A stretch of 64,000 nucleotides of DNA from Prevotella sp. (lineage in GTDB: Bacteria; Bacteroidota; Bacteroidia; Bacteroidales; Bacteroidaceae), in assembly GCA_017548275.1 (NCBI GenBank), contig JAFZAH010000027.1, positions 1 to 64,000 of the forward strand, given 5' to 3'. Within the stretch, counting starts at the first letter, position 1; each line of letters starts with the position of its first letter. A program made the position numbers and the translations under genes. Shown piece by piece: positions 1-8,154 of the stretch. Under the pieces are notes generated by a model, which saw only the letters and a program-made list of their open reading frames with translations, was not told the origin of the DNA and did not search any database.

Positions 1-129
1 AAAACGCGGACGCCGCTTCTTGTACTACTTCTCTGTCTTGTATGTAATCCTTTCAAAGAACTCTTTCCAACGCGGTCAGAAAAAAAACTCGGAGCATGAG
101 ACCCCGAAAAATTTTCCCGAAAGCGGATG

Positions 130-162
130 CAAAGGTACGGCGACTATTTCATACCCGCAAAT
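130..162 (-). promoter_or_regulatory. Strong Bacteroidetes promoter reading off the left edge
   Basis: On the minus strand a -33 TTTG (159-162) is separated by 20 bases from a -7 box TACCTTTGC (130-138), a close match to the Bacteroidetes housekeeping promoter. The transcript would start near 123 and leave the window at base 1. No open frame with a convincing start is seen in the ~120 transcribed bases, which contain AAAGAGTTCTTTGAAAGGA. That, with the strength of the promoter, resembles leaders of stable RNA operons, but the RNA itself lies outside the window. The promoter is well supported; its target is inferred. Confidence 0.6.
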
Positions 163-304
163 TTTTATGCAAAAAAAATCGCGTTTTTTTGATTTTTTAG
201 AAATAAATTGATACAGGTCAAGAGGACCGAATGTGGAATGTGGTATTTTGAGTGTGGAATTAGGAGAAACTGCCCCTAATTCTCAGGGAGAATGTCCACC
301 CCCG

Positions 305-607
305 CTATGCTTCTTTGATGACATTTACCTTGGCTCGATTAATAATCTTTGTTTCGTCATATGGAGAACCCATCGTCCAATATTTATAGTTATCTATGTA
401 GAGATAAGAATGGTTATATTTCCCCCAACGTTCTTTCACGCCATAACGCCGTTGCATATCCACAAAGAAAACAAACTCATCATCAGTCAACGGACATTCT
501 TTCCTCACTATATACTCATGAGGCACAAAGGGCATCGTCTTGGCGAAAGTCCATTGACAACGCTCAATCATTTCGCGCAGTTTTTTATAATCTTGCTGTT
601 TAATCAT
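305..607 (-). CDS. Small conserved protein of unknown function (100 aa)
   Basis: A 100-residue soluble protein with no signal peptide or membrane segment. It has a conserved-looking WTFAKTMPFVPHEYIVR stretch near residues 20-36 and a tyrosine-rich C-terminal part with YKYWTMG and a DETKIINRA-like end. I recall similar small uncharacterised proteins scattered through Bacteroidetes and Firmicutes genomes, but no function is known to me. The ATG at 607 is preferred over an in-frame TTG at 619 that would overlap the upstream gene. It starts 8 bases after the stop of the 616-1353 gene, so the two are probably co-transcribed. Base composition is more AT-rich than in the genes to the right, which suggests acquisition from elsewhere. 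Confidence 0.7.
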   Translation of the reverse strand: MIKQQDYKKLREMIERCQWTFAKTMPFVPHEYIVRKECPLTDDEFVFFVDMQRRYGVKERWGKYNHSYLYIDNYKYWTMGSPYDETKIINRAKVNVIKEA

Positions 608-615
608 AATTATTA

Positions 616-1353
616 TCAAGCATCAACGGGTAAAATAAGCATTAACAAATCATGAGATTCTGGGTTTTTTATTTCATACCAAGAATAATCACATGTATCT
701 TCTGTCCTATAATCGTTATCAAAAATGTAGCAATCGTTCTCTTGCAATTCTTCTTCCAATTGAATAATATCTTTTCCTTCTTGCACGTCACCCCATCTTG
801 CTATGCAACTACCATTAAGAGCAACTGCTGTTATACACAGTATTTCTGTGTGGATGCGAATTATTCCTGTTGTTGAATTACGAGGAATTCGATACAATTG
901 TAACGGTTTTCTCTTGCCGTTCCTCATTTCATATGATCTCTTAACATAATAAATGTTTGTATTGCCACCAGAAGACATTTTCGTTTCATGAATTTCAGAA
1001 AACTTTTTTAATAAATTCTCTTTATTGCGAAATATGGGGATTGAAATGATACCGATAAGACCAGCACGACTGGATATGTCAACAATAAACCTCCCATCTT
1101 CTTTAACCTCCATTAGAAATCTTTCTATTATTCTGTGTATATTTGTAACAAATAATAATTTCAAGAATAGAATGGGATGACGAAGAATAAAACCTTTTGG
1201 CGAGTCAATTTCTCCCCAAAAAAGAATATACCATTCTATCTCTACACCATCAGGTAGAGACTGCAACTTTTTCATTGCTTTTTTTGCTATTTTTTTCTCT
1301 ACTCTTTCTTGTAACATATGCCAAATTCTGCTTTTTTTGGCAAAAATAGGCAT
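616..1353 (-). CDS. Hypothetical protein, AT-rich (about 245 aa)
   Basis: I do not recognise this protein. It is a single soluble open frame with a basic N-terminal part (about residues 1-35, rich in Lys), a hydrophobic stretch around FILRHPILFLKLLF near residues 55-70 that is too irregular for a clear membrane helix, and an acidic C-terminal third. The start is uncertain: an in-frame TTG lies at 1383, while the first ATG is at 1353. It is followed after 8 bases by the 305-607 gene. The low GC compared with the cyd operon next door marks both genes as a likely accessory cassette. An effector/immunity or toxin/antitoxin role is possible but nothing in the sequence shows it. Confidence 0.55.
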   Translation of the reverse strand: MPIFAKKSRIWHMLQERVEKKIAKKAMKKLQSLPDGVEIEWYILFWGEIDSPKGFILRHPILFLKLLFVTNIHRIIERFLMEVKEDGRFIVDISSRAGLIGIISIPIFRNKENLLKKFSEIHETKMSSGGNTNIYYVKRSYEMRNGKRKPLQLYRIPRNSTTGIIRIHTEILCITAVALNGSCIARWGDVQEGKDIIQLEEELQENDCYIFDNDYRTEDTCDYSWYEIKNPESHDLLMLILPVDA

Positions 1354-1463
1354 AGGGTGTTTCAAATCGTGAAACAACCTCAAACTTTTTTCATTTTTCG
1401 TGTCGATTGATTTATTATTTGTCTTTCAACGGACAAATCTGATAAGAACTAAAGTGTCAAGTA

Positions 1464-2132
1464 TCATTTAACCACCCTTGCCTGGATGATTCGGACGTCG
1501 GTGAGGGGACGGTCGGAGGGGTCGGTGTCGACCCAGTCGATGGCTTTGACGATGTCAAGGCCCTCGATGACTTCGCCGAAGACGGTGTATTGGCCGTCGA
1601 GGTGAGGTGTGCCGCCATAGGTTTTGTAGGCTTCGCGCACCTCGGGAGTGAGTTTTACCTCGCCATTGGTGTTGCGGTCGAGGGATTCCTTCATGCGGTC
1701 GAGCATGGCATCGTCATAGCGTTTGCCATAAACGATGTAGAACTGGCTTGCCGATGATTTCCGCTCGGGGTTGACACTGTCGCCCTCACGTGCGGCAGCC
1801 AAGACGCCCCGTTTATGGAAGAGTTGTGGATAACGGATTTCAGCGGGAATTTTATTCAACTCCACCTCTGGCCCTTTTTCTCCCTCGTGGCGTGTGGAGG
1901 GGTCGCCCGCCTGAATCATAAAGCCGTAGATGACGCGGTGGAAGAGCAGTCCGTCGTAGAATCCCGCCTCTGCCAAGCGAATGAAATTGTCGCGGTGGAG
2001 CGGCGTCTCATCATAGAGTTCGATGCGTATGTCGCCCATCGTTGTCTCGATGAGCACCTGGCGGCGCGTCTGCTCTTGAGCCGTCGCCGCCAGGGTCCAT
2101 GTCAGTGTTATCAATAGGATGATGCGTCGCAT
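1464..2132 (-). CDS. Periplasmic cyclophilin-type peptidyl-prolyl isomerase
   Basis: Cyclophilin-fold PPIase of 222 residues that isomerises prolyl bonds of exported proteins. A Sec signal peptide (MRRIILLITLTWTLAATAQ) places it in the periplasm. The domain starts at VLIETTMGDIRIELYDETP and includes LLFHRVIYGFMIQAGDPS and the C-terminal YTVFGEVIEGLDIVKAI segment. A ~60-residue insertion (LNKIPAEIRY to KTYGGTPHLDG) is typical of Bacteroidetes cyclophilins. The frame is open upstream, but the ATG at 2132 gives the signal peptide and lies one base after the cydB stop (TGATATG), so translational coupling to cydB is likely. It is the last gene of the cytochrome bd operon. Confidence 0.88.
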   Translation of the reverse strand: MRRIILLITLTWTLAATAQEQTRRQVLIETTMGDIRIELYDETPLHRDNFIRLAEAGFYDGLLFHRVIYGFMIQAGDPSTRHEGEKGPEVELNKIPAEIRYPQLFHKRGVLAAAREGDSVNPERKSSASQFYIVYGKRYDDAMLDRMKESLDRNTNGEVKLTPEVREAYKTYGGTPHLDGQYTVFGEVIEGLDIVKAIDWVDTDPSDRPLTDVRIIQARVVK

Positions 2133-2133
2133 A

Positions 2134-3276
2134 TCAATAAGCCTCACCTTTTTCGATTTCCTCGAGGTCGATTTTTCGGCTGTCAATCTTGCGCCATGCG
2201 TAGTAGATATACGCCAGCACGAAGGGAATGAGCAGGCTGACAATGGCCATGGTGCGGAGCGTGAACTCGCTGCTGCAGGAGTTGGTGATGGTCAGCGAAC
2301 TCTGCAAATCAACATTTGAGGGGTAATAAGCCGTGTTGTTCCATCCGGCACAAAGCAAGAGCGCCAGCACAGCGAGCACCACGCCGATGCCTCCGGGCCA
2401 GATGCCTTTGATGTAAGACTTGCTGATGGCGGTGCGAATGATGGCATAGAGCAGCAGCACCACGCCGATGACGAGCACAAGCGCCACATACCACATCTGG
2501 AGGAGATTGTGCAGGTATTTGTTGGGCTCCATGAAGATTTCGCCCGTCTCGGGATTGTATGCGTAACCGTCCTTGAGCAACACATAAATGAAGAATGCGA
2601 GGAAGAGGATGAGGAAAGGCACCGCCGCGCCGACCATTCGTACTGACGCCCTCGAACGGATATCCTCGTTGTTGACATTATTAATTATATACAAACAGCC
2701 CAACACGCGTGCGAGGAAGAAAACGGACAGGCCAAAGACGAGGTTCCACGGATTGACGAGCGCGTCGAGCCCGTGCCAATGATTGGCCCATTGGCTGATG
2801 ACAGGCTGCCCGAAGTCCATGAGGTTCGCCTTGTCGATGACGAAATTGCTGCCTGTGAAGAACGTGGCCACGGCGCCACCGAGGAGCAGCGGTCCGAGAA
2901 TGCCGTTGATCAGCAGGAAACGCTGGAAAGTTCTCGGTCCGAGCAGATTGCCGAGTTTATTCTGGAACTCATAACTGACGGCCTGGAGCACGAAGGAGAA
3001 GAGGATAATCATCCAGAGCCAATAAGCGCCTCCGAAACTGGTGCTGTAGAACAGCGGGAAAGAGGCGAAGAAGGCCCCGCCGAAGGTAACCAATGTGGTG
3101 AAGGTAAACTCCCATTTCCGCCCTGTGGAGTTGACCAAAAGCCGCCGTTCCTCGGGAGTGCGCCCCAGACTCGAGAGCATGGAGTTACCACCCTGCACGA
3201 ACATCAGGAACACGAGCAAGCCCCCGAGCAAAGAAACGAGGAACCACCAATATTGTTGTAAGAATTCGTAAGACAT
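2134..3276 (-). CDS. cydB: Cytochrome bd ubiquinol oxidase subunit II
   Basis: Integral membrane subunit of the bd-type terminal oxidase, which reduces O2 with quinol electrons at low oxygen tension. The 380-residue protein starts MSYEFLQQYWWFLVSLLGG and has about nine hydrophobic helices, with the family's NSTGRKWEFTFTTL region and a C-terminal helix before a charged tail. The open frame reaches 20 codons further upstream, but those codons lie in the GATTTGAGGTTTGA repeat, so the ATG at 3276 is chosen. It is downstream of cydA and shares a 1-base junction with the PPIase gene. In gut Bacteroidales this oxidase is used for nanaerobic growth and oxygen scavenging. Confidence 0.95.
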   Translation of the reverse strand: MSYEFLQQYWWFLVSLLGGLLVFLMFVQGGNSMLSSLGRTPEERRLLVNSTGRKWEFTFTTLVTFGGAFFASFPLFYSTSFGGAYWLWMIILFSFVLQAVSYEFQNKLGNLLGPRTFQRFLLINGILGPLLLGGAVATFFTGSNFVIDKANLMDFGQPVISQWANHWHGLDALVNPWNLVFGLSVFFLARVLGCLYIINNVNNEDIRSRASVRMVGAAVPFLILFLAFFIYVLLKDGYAYNPETGEIFMEPNKYLHNLLQMWYVALVLVIGVVLLLYAIIRTAISKSYIKGIWPGGIGVVLAVLALLLCAGWNNTAYYPSNVDLQSSLTITNSCSSEFTLRTMAIVSLLIPFVLAYIYYAWRKIDSRKIDLEEIEKGEAY

Positions 3277-3363
3277 GGGGATTAGGGTTTGAAATTTGAG
3301 ATTTGAGGTTTGAGGTTTGAGATTTGAGGGCTGCAATCATTGCAGCATACTCACGATTATAGG
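3277..3363. repeat. TTTGAGATTTGAGG word repeat between cydA and cydB
   Basis: The spacer between cydA and cydB holds several near-identical copies of a GATTTGAGGTTTGA word (3285-3335) and an adjacent CTGCAATCATTGCAG inverted repeat (about 3330-3345). The same word occurs upstream of cydA (4968-4990) and inside the coding linker of the response regulator at about 33219-33250. It is one of the low-complexity word families that fill gaps in this window. Confidence 0.7.
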
Positions 3364-4959
3364 TTATGGTTTTTCAGGTTCTGCGTATTCGGGACCTTTC
3401 TTGATTTGCTTGCACAGGATACTGATTTCCACGGCGAGCATGGTAGTAAACAGCGCCAAGAAGATGAAGAACGTGAGCATGACAGAGCCGCTCTGCAGGT
3501 CACTGACAGCAACCCATGTGGGCATCATGTCCTGAATGGTCCACGGTTGGCGTCCGAACTCAGCCACGAGCCATCCTGACTCTGAGGCGATATAGGCAAG
3601 CGGCAAGAGAAGCAACGCGATTCGCTGCAACCACCTCTTCGGTGTGATGTCCTTGCGATAGACAATGAACAGCACCACAAGGAAGAAGAGGATGAAGATA
3701 GAGCCCAAGCCGACCATGACACGGAAAGCATAGAAACAGATGGGCACGGACGGCACAATTTGGTCAGCGTCTTTGATATAGCCATAGCCGAAATACTGCA
3801 TGTTTTCATCGATTGACGCTTTGCATCCGTCGAGTTCCACCTGTTGGGCAGGCGAAGGATCGCCTTTCACCTCCCCTTTGATTTTCCGATATTGAGCCAA
3901 GGCAGTGATAGCCTGCTGACCGCGCATGATTTTCTCTTCAAGCGATGGTTCCTCTGTTCCGTCGGGCAGCGTGTAACCTTTGATGACATCGTTGATGCCG
4001 GGTACATATCCGTGGAAATCGTGTGTGGCAAGGAATGACAGAACATTGGGCACGGCAATCTTCATCGGCGGCTCCTCGCCCGAGGCATAATCGGGTTGTT
4101 TGAACGGATTGACTAACGCCATGATGGTGAGCCCCTGGTCAGTGCCGCCGTCATAAAGCGCCTCCATGGCAGCCAGTTTCATCGGTTGTTTCTGTGCCAC
4201 CTGATAGGCAGAGTGGTCGCCGGTGAGGAACGCCAGCAACGAAGCGGCAAGACCCACTGCGGCACCTATTTTGATGCTTTCAACAGCCAGTTTCTTCTCG
4301 CGTTTTTTCAGCAGATACCAACAACTGACCGCCACGACGAACACCGCGCCGACAATCCACGCCGAGGTGACGGTATGGCAGAACTTGTCGATGGCAAACG
4401 GTGACAACGCCACGTCGAAGAACGAAGTCATCTCATTGCGCATGGTGTCGGGATTGAACTCGCAACCTACGGGGTATTGCATCCACGAGTTGGCCACGAG
4501 AATCCACCATGCCGAGATGGTGGCGCCCAGTCCGGTAAGCCATGTGGCAGCGAGGTGGAATCCGCGCGACACCTTGTTCCATCCGAAGAACATGACAGCG
4601 ACGAATGTCGATTCCATGAAAAACGCCACGATGCCCTCTATGGCCAATGGCGCGCCGAAGATGTCGCCCACAAACCAGGAGTAATTGCTCCAGTTTGTGC
4701 CGAATTCAAATTCCAAGATGATGCCAGTGGCCACACCCATGGCGAAGTTGATGCCAAAGAGTTTCTGCCAGAATTTCGCAGCATCTTTCCAAAACGCATC
4801 TTTCGTGCGGTAATAACGGGTCTCCATGATGCCCATGATGACCGCCAGTCCGAGAGTTAGCGGCACGAATAGCCAGTGATAGATAGCCGTCAATGCGAAT
4901 TGCGCTCTCGACCAGTCAATCATTCCGGCGTCGATGTCTAAATACAGATGATGTAGCAT
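3364..4959 (-). CDS. cydA: Cytochrome bd ubiquinol oxidase subunit I
   Basis: Catalytic subunit carrying haems b558, b595 and d. The 531-residue protein begins with a short periplasmic-type leader followed by the family signature DWSRAQFALTAIYHWLFVP, with the haem-ligand His in helix I. KFCHTVTSAWIVG supplies a second His, FRVMVGLG carries the Met ligand of b558, and EFGRQPW is the conserved C-terminal GRQPW motif. A long hydrophilic Q-loop lies between about residues 250 and 390. It is second in an operon with DUF4492 (5027-5242), cydB and a PPIase. An ATG at codon 13 (before IDWSRAQF) is an alternative start. Length and motifs fit a complete, functional CydA. Confidence 0.95.
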   Translation of the reverse strand: MLHHLYLDIDAGMIDWSRAQFALTAIYHWLFVPLTLGLAVIMGIMETRYYRTKDAFWKDAAKFWQKLFGINFAMGVATGIILEFEFGTNWSNYSWFVGDIFGAPLAIEGIVAFFMESTFVAVMFFGWNKVSRGFHLAATWLTGLGATISAWWILVANSWMQYPVGCEFNPDTMRNEMTSFFDVALSPFAIDKFCHTVTSAWIVGAVFVVAVSCWYLLKKREKKLAVESIKIGAAVGLAASLLAFLTGDHSAYQVAQKQPMKLAAMEALYDGGTDQGLTIMALVNPFKQPDYASGEEPPMKIAVPNVLSFLATHDFHGYVPGINDVIKGYTLPDGTEEPSLEEKIMRGQQAITALAQYRKIKGEVKGDPSPAQQVELDGCKASIDENMQYFGYGYIKDADQIVPSVPICFYAFRVMVGLGSIFILFFLVVLFIVYRKDITPKRWLQRIALLLLPLAYIASESGWLVAEFGRQPWTIQDMMPTWVAVSDLQSGSVMLTFFIFLALFTTMLAVEISILCKQIKKGPEYAEPEKP

Positions 4960-5026
4960 ATTTGTTAGGTTTGAGATTTGAGATTTGAGAAGTTAAGGAC
5001 AATAGTTCTCTAAAGGTTTAGGGAAT

Positions 5027-5242
5027 TTATTTCTCATTCATTTTTTGCCAGACATATTCAGCTTCTTGGCCTTTTGTGGCATTTTCCTTGATGTGGTTGG
5101 GGAAGAAGAATATTTTGAGCACGATGAAAATGATGAACAGTTTGATGATAATCACCGCCCATAGCGTTTTTCCGAGGGTCATGTGGCGGAACCCGTCGTA
5201 ATAGAGGTCATACACCTTTCGCCAAAAGCCCTGTTTTTTCAT
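5027..5242 (-). CDS. DUF4492 small membrane protein of the cyd operon
   Basis: A 71-residue protein with an amphipathic N-terminus (VYDLYYDGFRHMTLGKTLW), one strong membrane helix (AVIIIKLFIIFIVLKIFFF) and a short charged tail. The YYDGFR.MTLGKTLW pattern is that of DUF4492, a family found next to cydAB in Bacteroidetes and some epsilonproteobacteria. It is the first gene of the cyd operon, 67 bases upstream of cydA. Small single-helix proteins (CydX, CydS, CydY) are structural subunits of bd oxidases, so a similar assembly or subunit role is inferred from size and position; there is no clear sequence similarity to CydX. Confidence 0.85.
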   Translation of the reverse strand: MKKQGFWRKVYDLYYDGFRHMTLGKTLWAVIIIKLFIIFIVLKIFFFPNHIKENATKGQEAEYVWQKMNEK

Positions 5243-5274
5243 GTCGTGCGGTCAGATAGATTATTTTTACTTTT

Positions 5275-5306
5275 GCAAAAATAGCATTTTTTTTGATTGC
5301 TCCAAC
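5275..5306 (-). promoter_or_regulatory. Promoter of the DUF4492-cydAB-PPIase operon
   Basis: On the minus strand a -7 box TATTTTTGC (5275-5283) lies about 33 bases upstream of the DUF4492 ATG, with a weaker -33 element (TTG within GTTGG at 5302-5306) at the normal spacing of about 18-20. The -7 box is a good Bacteroidetes match and the -33 is partial. Confidence 0.5.
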
Positions 5307-5404
5307 ATAATCATTTGAAAAAAACATCAAAACAAGCGGTTTTTTGAAGTTTTATTGTTATTTTTGCCCTGTCAAACAGATTGGTCCGTTTTGATTTTGC
5401 ATGC

Positions 5405-5677
5405 ATGAAATACATTAAGAGCATCGTTTTATTATCATTGTTGCACGTGATGCTGGCATCATGGCAATCACCCGCCACAACGTATGTCTATATCAGCACG
5501 GGCAGCGGAGCGTATGCCTATCATCTGTATTATAACTGCCAACATCTGAAAAGATGCATTGAAGAAGGACATGTAAAGAAAGTGGCGTTGGAAGAACTCC
5601 GCAGGAAAGACGGATCGGGCTATACAAGACCACTTTGCAAGACCTGTGAGAAAAGAGCGAAAAAGAATAACCATTGA
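5405..5677 (+). CDS. Small secreted cysteine-containing protein
   Basis: A 90-residue protein with a Sec-type signal sequence (MKYIKSIVLLSLLHVMLASW) and a compact mature part with the pattern YVYISTGSGAYAYH...YNC..L..C ... V.L.E......G.TRPLCKTC. The four cysteines (YNC, KRC, CKTC) look like a structural zinc or disulphide site. Similar short Cys proteins are common and uncharacterised in Bacteroidetes. The open frame extends to a TTG at 5381, but ATG 5405 gives the signal peptide. A TATTTTTGC box at 5359-5367 may be its -7 element. The M48 peptidase gene starts 12 bases after its stop, so the two probably form one transcript. Confidence 0.7.
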   Translation: MKYIKSIVLLSLLHVMLASWQSPATTYVYISTGSGAYAYHLYYNCQHLKRCIEEGHVKKVALEELRRKDGSGYTRPLCKTCEKRAKKNNH

Positions 5678-5689
5678 TTTATCAACGAT

Positions 5690-6973
5690 ATGGCCAAAAA
5701 GAACACACCACAACTGCTCAACTGGCTGAAAAAGCCGGATACAGAGAGAAACACCGTGAAAACCAAGAATAACCTGAGCCCCACCCTCGATTTGGAGCGT
5801 CAGATAGGACAGCAGATATACACGGCGCTGCAGGGGTCTGTAGTCGAAGAGGTGCTTCGCAAGACGAAGACCTCGGGCGGCGACACCTATTGGCGCAGCA
5901 GCATGGAGGGCCACAGCCTGAAAGTGCAAGAGGAACTGTTGCCCGACTTCTACCGCCTTTGCCATGAGGTGAAAGAGAAACTACAGTTTGACGAGAAAGT
6001 GGATTTCTACGTCACCGGCGACTCATCGGTCAATGCTTTTTCCGTGGCGGCGGAAGACGAGAACGAGCCACATATCGTCAATGTCAATTCAGCATTGTTT
6101 GACCTGATGACCGAAGACGAACTGCGTTTTGTCATCGGCCACGAATTGGGGCATCTCATCAACAAAGACACCGCGCTGATGCGTCTCATCCGTTTCGTGT
6201 TCCCGCCCCAGGCAGAGACACCCATCTCGCTGCAATACAAAATCCGTCTGCACGAGCAGTTGGCCGAACTAGTGGCCGACCGCTATGGTTACATCGCCAC
6301 CGAGAATCTCGACGTCTGTGTGACGGCGTTCTTCAAGATGGCTTCGGGACTGGACCTCGCCAAGATGAATGTGAGCATCGAGGCGCTGATAGCCGACAAC
6401 AACCGACGTTTGGACTATTTCCTCAAAGACAAGGGCGTGAGCCGTGCCTCCCACCCTGTGAATCCTATCCGCGTGCAGGCGCTCAATCTCTTCGCCAACA
6501 CCAAGACACAGAAGAAATTGAATGAAGGCATGGACGAACTCATCTCCATCCTGCTGAAAATCGGTGACAACGAACTGGACGAGCACATGGCCCGTTTCGT
6601 CGCCTCTGCCGGACTGATAGTGGCTAACGCCGACAAGGATGTCAAGCAGAAAGAAATCAACGAGATACTCGATACATTGGCAACCCTGAAAATATTCCCC
6701 AGCAAATATCTGGAAGAGATAGCGCAAGGCGACATCGGAAAGACATTCGGTGAATCGGTCACCAATATTCTGACCATCAACCCCGGTCTGCGCGACGGAT
6801 TGCTGAGATACATGATTCACATCGTACTCTCCGACCAGATTATCGCCAAAGAGGAGGTCGACTTGCTCTATCAGTTCGGCCATGACATCGGTCTGAGCGA
6901 CATCGAGGTGGCCACCGCCATCGCCGAGGCAATACAGAAAAATTATGTGCCGAGTCTTGAGGCAATTTGCTGA
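5690..6973 (+). CDS. M48 family zinc metallopeptidase with C-terminal TerB-like domain
   Basis: The 427-residue protein has a peptidase part with HELGH at residues 151-155 and the third ligand in ELVADRYGY (Glu193), the zinc site of M48 peptidases. There is no signal peptide or membrane helix, so unlike HtpX it should be cytosolic. The C-terminal ~130 residues (from LIVANADKDVKQKEINEIL, with IHIVLSDQIIAKEEVDLLYQFG) look like a TerB/tellurite-resistance-type helical domain with two acidic 'D..K.E/E' repeats. The fusion suggests a peptidase activity regulated by a metal- or stress-linked helical module, which is inference. Flanked closely by a small secreted Cys protein and a DUF4359 protein in the same direction. 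Confidence 0.85.
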   Translation: MAKKNTPQLLNWLKKPDTERNTVKTKNNLSPTLDLERQIGQQIYTALQGSVVEEVLRKTKTSGGDTYWRSSMEGHSLKVQEELLPDFYRLCHEVKEKLQFDEKVDFYVTGDSSVNAFSVAAEDENEPHIVNVNSALFDLMTEDELRFVIGHELGHLINKDTALMRLIRFVFPPQAETPISLQYKIRLHEQLAELVADRYGYIATENLDVCVTAFFKMASGLDLAKMNVSIEALIADNNRRLDYFLKDKGVSRASHPVNPIRVQALNLFANTKTQKKLNEGMDELISILLKIGDNELDEHMARFVASAGLIVANADKDVKQKEINEILDTLATLKIFPSKYLEEIAQGDIGKTFGESVTNILTINPGLRDGLLRYMIHIVLSDQIIAKEEVDLLYQFGHDIGLSDIEVATAIAEAIQKNYVPSLEAIC

Positions 6974-7028
6974 GGAGGAGTCCCCTACCCTCGGCTCATG
7001 CCATCATTTCGAACAAATAAAACCTGTC

Positions 7029-7373
7029 ATGAAAAAGATTATCACAATTGTCATTTGTGCCGCTGTGTTGCTGGGCATGGTCATCACCAACCCGAAAAAG
7101 GAGGCACACACTGAAGCCATCGCCGCCAATTACAAAGACGCCATACAGGAGAAAATAGGTGTTTTATCTGCCTTTGCGCCTCAGACTGCTTTAGAAGGAG
7201 CGGTCAACAATACCGTCACCGTATCGGATTATGTTTTCCTCAGTGTAGGCAAATACTCCATGAACGAGGGGATGAACAGCATCGTATCTGTCGGTGTATT
7301 CAATCATGTGTTTGTCTTAACCAAAGACAATATCCTTGAAGAGATTCTCCGGTCGATAGGATTGAATATATAA
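7029..7373 (+). CDS. DUF4359-like small exported protein
   Basis: A 114-residue protein with an N-terminal hydrophobic helix (MKKIITIVICAAVLLGMVITNP) followed by KKEAHTEAIAANYKDAI. The TNPxKExHxxA pattern right after the helix is characteristic of DUF4359. It is probably anchored in the inner membrane or exported. The open frame extends 28 codons upstream into the end of the peptidase gene in another frame; ATG 7029 is chosen because it starts the helix. The gene lies 55 bases after the M48 gene and is followed by a bidirectional terminator. Function is unknown. Confidence 0.75.
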   Translation: MKKIITIVICAAVLLGMVITNPKKEAHTEAIAANYKDAIQEKIGVLSAFAPQTALEGAVNNTVTVSDYVFLSVGKYSMNEGMNSIVSVGVFNHVFVLTKDNILEEILRSIGLNI

Positions 7374-7395
7374 ACGTAACGAAACGCAATAATTC

Positions 7396-7436
7396 AGGGG
7401 ATTGATTTACAATTGGTAAAACAATCCCCTAATTTT
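7396..7436. terminator. Bidirectional intrinsic terminator
   Basis: A perfect 9-bp stem AGGGGATTG (7396-7404) / CAATCCCCT (7422-7430), 17-base loop, followed on the plus strand by AATTTT and on the minus strand by AAT runs. It sits between the convergent DUF4359 gene (ends 7373) and cmk (ends 7462), so it probably stops both transcripts. Confidence 0.7.
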
Positions 7437-7461
7437 ATGAAAAAGCGCATTGAAAGGAAAA

Positions 7462-8154
7462 CTATTCCTCCACTTTCTTCAGATATTCGTTGTATAGCCA
7501 TTCGTTCTGCTCGGGAATGGTCAGTTCGCTGTTGTCGAGCAGAATGGCGTCATCGGCGGGGCGCAGAGGAGCCACTTCGCGGTGAGAGTCGATGTAATCG
7601 CGCTCCTGCACGTTTTTCAGTATTTCGTCATAATCGGCTTCCTCGCCCTTACCCAGCAGTTCTTTGTAGCGGCGTTCGGCGCGCACTTCAGCCGTGGCAG
7701 TGACAAACACTTTGAGTTCAGCGTCGGGGAAGACCACCGTGCCGATGTCGCGTCCGTCCATCACCACACCTTTGTCCTTGCCCATCTGCTGTTGTTGAGC
7801 CACCAGTGCCTCGCGCACGAACGGTATGGCAGCAATTACACTCACAACCGACGACACCTCCATGCCCCGGATTTCACCTTCCACACACTCATCGTTGAGA
7901 TAGGTGTCGGGCTTTCCCGTCTCCTCGTTCAGCGCGAAAGAGATGCGGATGTTGTCCATCTGCTGTTGCAGTTCGTCGAGTTTTACCTCGCCCTCATTAG
8001 CGAACAAATCGTTGCGGAGGGCATAGAGAGTCACGGCGCGGTACATGGCGCCTGTATCCACATAGATATATCCGATGCGGCGTGCCAGGTCTTTGGCCAT
8101 GGTGCTTTTCCCGCATGAAGAATGACCGTCGATAGCGATAGTTATTTTTTTCAT
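7462..8154 (-). CDS. cmk: Cytidylate kinase
   Basis: Phosphorylates CMP and dCMP with ATP. The 230-residue protein begins [19 protein letters not shown] with the P-loop GHSSCGKST, followed by the [12 protein letters not shown] substrate motif, [24 protein letters not shown], and R..ER..E / QERD..D..R..APL at the C-terminal end, all typical of Cmk. The frame is open 18 codons upstream through a low-complexity repeat, so ATG 8154 is used. porQ (8404-9348) lies upstream in the same direction, an arrangement common in Bacteroidetes, but here 249 bases of repeats separate them. Confidence 0.95.
   Translation of the reverse strand: MKKITIAIDGHSSCGKSTMAKDLARRIGYIYVDTGAMYRAVTLYALRNDLFANEGEVKLDELQQQMDNIRISFALNEETGKPDTYLNDECVEGEIRGMEVSSVVSVIAAIPFVREALVAQQQQMGKDKGVVMDGRDIGTVVFPDAELKVFVTATAEVRAERRYKELLGKGEEADYDEILKNVQERDYIDSHREVAPLRPADDAILLDNSELTIPEQNEWLYNEYLKKVEE

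Noticed and set aside
233..655. 140-codon plus-strand frame at the left edge
   Set aside because: It is opposite the small conserved gene at 305-607, which has a recognisable conserved pattern; the plus frame has none.
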